Source: Microcella sp. (GTDB taxonomy: Bacteria; Actinomycetota; Actinomycetes; Actinomycetales; Microbacteriaceae). Taken from it: a DNA stretch of 64,000 bases. The stretch is from positions 558,001 to 622,000 of the forward strand of contig NZ_CP075524.1 in assembly GCF_025808395.1 (NCBI RefSeq). The letters are read 5' to 3'. Positions 63,226 to 64,000 of this stretch are shown in pieces (the first letter of the stretch is position 1; each line of letters begins with the position of its first letter). The notes under the pieces were generated by a model. That model had not been told where the DNA came from. It did no database searches and saw nothing but the letters and a program-made list of their open reading frames with translations. The translations under genes and the position numbers were made by a program.

Positions 63226-64000
63226 CCGAGCCCACGACCATCACCGTCGAGGCGGGCAGCCCGTACGACGTCATCGTGGGGCGAGGCGTGCTCGCGCAGC
63301 TCGAGAGCGTGCTGCCGCCCACGGTGGCCAAGGTGCTCGTCGTGCACGCGCCGCCACTCGCCGATCACGCGCAGGCGCTGCGCGAGCGGCTCGCCGGGCG
63401 CGTCGAAGTGCTGCTCGCCGAGGTTCCCGATGCCGAGGGTGCGAAGCGCGTCGAAGTCGCCGCCTTCTGCTGGCAGATCATGGGTCAGACCGACTTCACG
63501 CGAACCGATGCCGTGGTCGGCCTGGGCGGCGGAGCCACGACCGACCTGGCCGGCTTCGTCGCCGCCACCTGGCTGCGCGGGGTGCCCCTCGTGCAGGTGC
63601 CGACGACCGTGCTCGGCATGGTCGATGCCGCGATCGGCGGAAAGACCGGCATCAACACGGCCGAGGGCAAGAACCTCGTCGGCGCATTCTGGGCTCCCGC
63701 GGCCGTGCTCGTCGACCTCGACCTGCTCGAGGGGCTGCCGCAGAACGAGATTCTCGCCGGGTTCGCCGAGGTCGTGAAGTGCGGGTTCATCGCCGACACC
63801 GCCATTCTCGACCTGCTCGAAGCCGACGTGACACGCGCCACCGATCGCACGAGCGACGAGTTTCGCGAACTCGTCGAGCGCAGCATCCGGGTCAAGGCAG
63901 AGATCGTGGCCGAAGACTTCACCGATGTCGGTCGACGCGAGCACCTCAACTACGGGCACACGCTCGGTCACGCCATCGAGCACGCTGAGCGCTACCGCTG
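63222..64000 (+). CDS. aroB: 3-dehydroquinate synthase (partial, runs off the right edge)
   Basis: AroB converts DAHP to 3-dehydroquinate with NAD and a metal ion. The visible 259 residues include GLGGGATTDLAGFVAATWLRG (NAD binding), VPTTVLGMVDAAIGGKTGIN, LAGFAEVVKCGFIAD and, at the edge, LNYGHTLGHAIEH with metal-binding histidines. ATG overlaps the aroK stop; AAGGAG lies just upstream. Confidence 0.95.
   Translation, partial: MTEPTTITVEAGSPYDVIVGRGVLAQLESVLPPTVAKVLVVHAPPLADHAQALRERLAGRVEVLLAEVPDAEGAKRVEVAAFCWQIMGQTDFTRTDAVVGLGGGATTDLAGFVAATWLRGVPLVQVPTTVLGMVDAAIGGKTGINTAEGKNLVGAFWAPAAVLVDLDLLEGLPQNEILAGFAEVVKCGFIADTAILDLLEADVTRATDRTSDEFRELVERSIRVKAEIVAEDFTDVGRREHLNYGHTLGHAIEHAERYR

Overview
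The window is about two-thirds G+C, encodes genes densely on both strands, uses many GTG starts, and joins many genes by 4-base ATGA or GTGA stop/start overlaps. Gene content and order (sepH, DUF4193, DUF3093, dut, DUF3710, DUF3159, acnA, dxs, RNase D, DUF3000; thrS-HIT-pdxST-yebC-ruvCAB; yajC-secDF-rel; alaS-ruvX-mltG-aroECKB) are those of an actinobacterial chromosome. The details fit Micrococcales, most likely Microbacteriaceae. No phage, insertion sequence or CRISPR array was seen. The genus cannot be fixed by reading.

Layout. 1-2.8 kb: the end of parE facing parC (topoisomerase IV). 2.8-7.8 kb: a nucleotide pyrophosphatase-type phosphodiesterase, septation protein sepH, and a conserved actinobacterial block with dUTPase. 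7.8-12.7 kb: aconitase and DXP synthase. 12.7-18.6 kb (minus strand): a RibD/DHFR-type reductase, a fatty-acid beta-oxidation pair, RNase D and DUF3000. 18.6-21.6 kb: an alpha/beta hydrolase, a pyrimidine-reductase-like protein and zapE. 21.7-27.7 kb: a complete Mrp Na+/H+ antiporter operon (A with fused B, then C-G). 27.8-30.3 kb: an ammonium transporter followed by what reads as a degenerate copy of the same fold. 30.3-31.6 kb: a haem/FAD transmembrane reductase. 31.6-32.3 kb: four tRNA genes with a duplicated tRNA 3' end. 32.3-35.8 kb: a small membrane protein, a processive-type glycosyltransferase with an MshEN-like N-terminus, and a membrane partner. 35.8-45.1 kb: thrS, HIT, pdxST, an HNH endonuclease, yebC and ruvCAB. 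45.2-50.8 kb: yajC, secD, secF and the (p)ppGpp enzyme. 50.7-55.8 kb: an orphan AbiEi-like protein, DUF349, cyclophilin, rarA and rpsD. 55.9-64 kb: a YtxH-like small protein, alaS, ruvX, mltG and the aro genes, ending inside aroB.

Most of the window is housekeeping. A TAnnnT -10 box lies 6 or 7 bases before the start codon of many genes (leaderless transcription), and this settles several start choices. The points most worth a second look are: the Amt-like gene 29238-30305, which keeps one of the two pore histidines; the MshEN-glycosyltransferase with its overlapping membrane partner (32766-35814); the 25-base duplicated tRNA-Val 3' end at 32197; two tiny leader ORFs that end on the GTG of mrpA and of the hydrolase through a GTGA overlap; and a GlnR-type box before amt.
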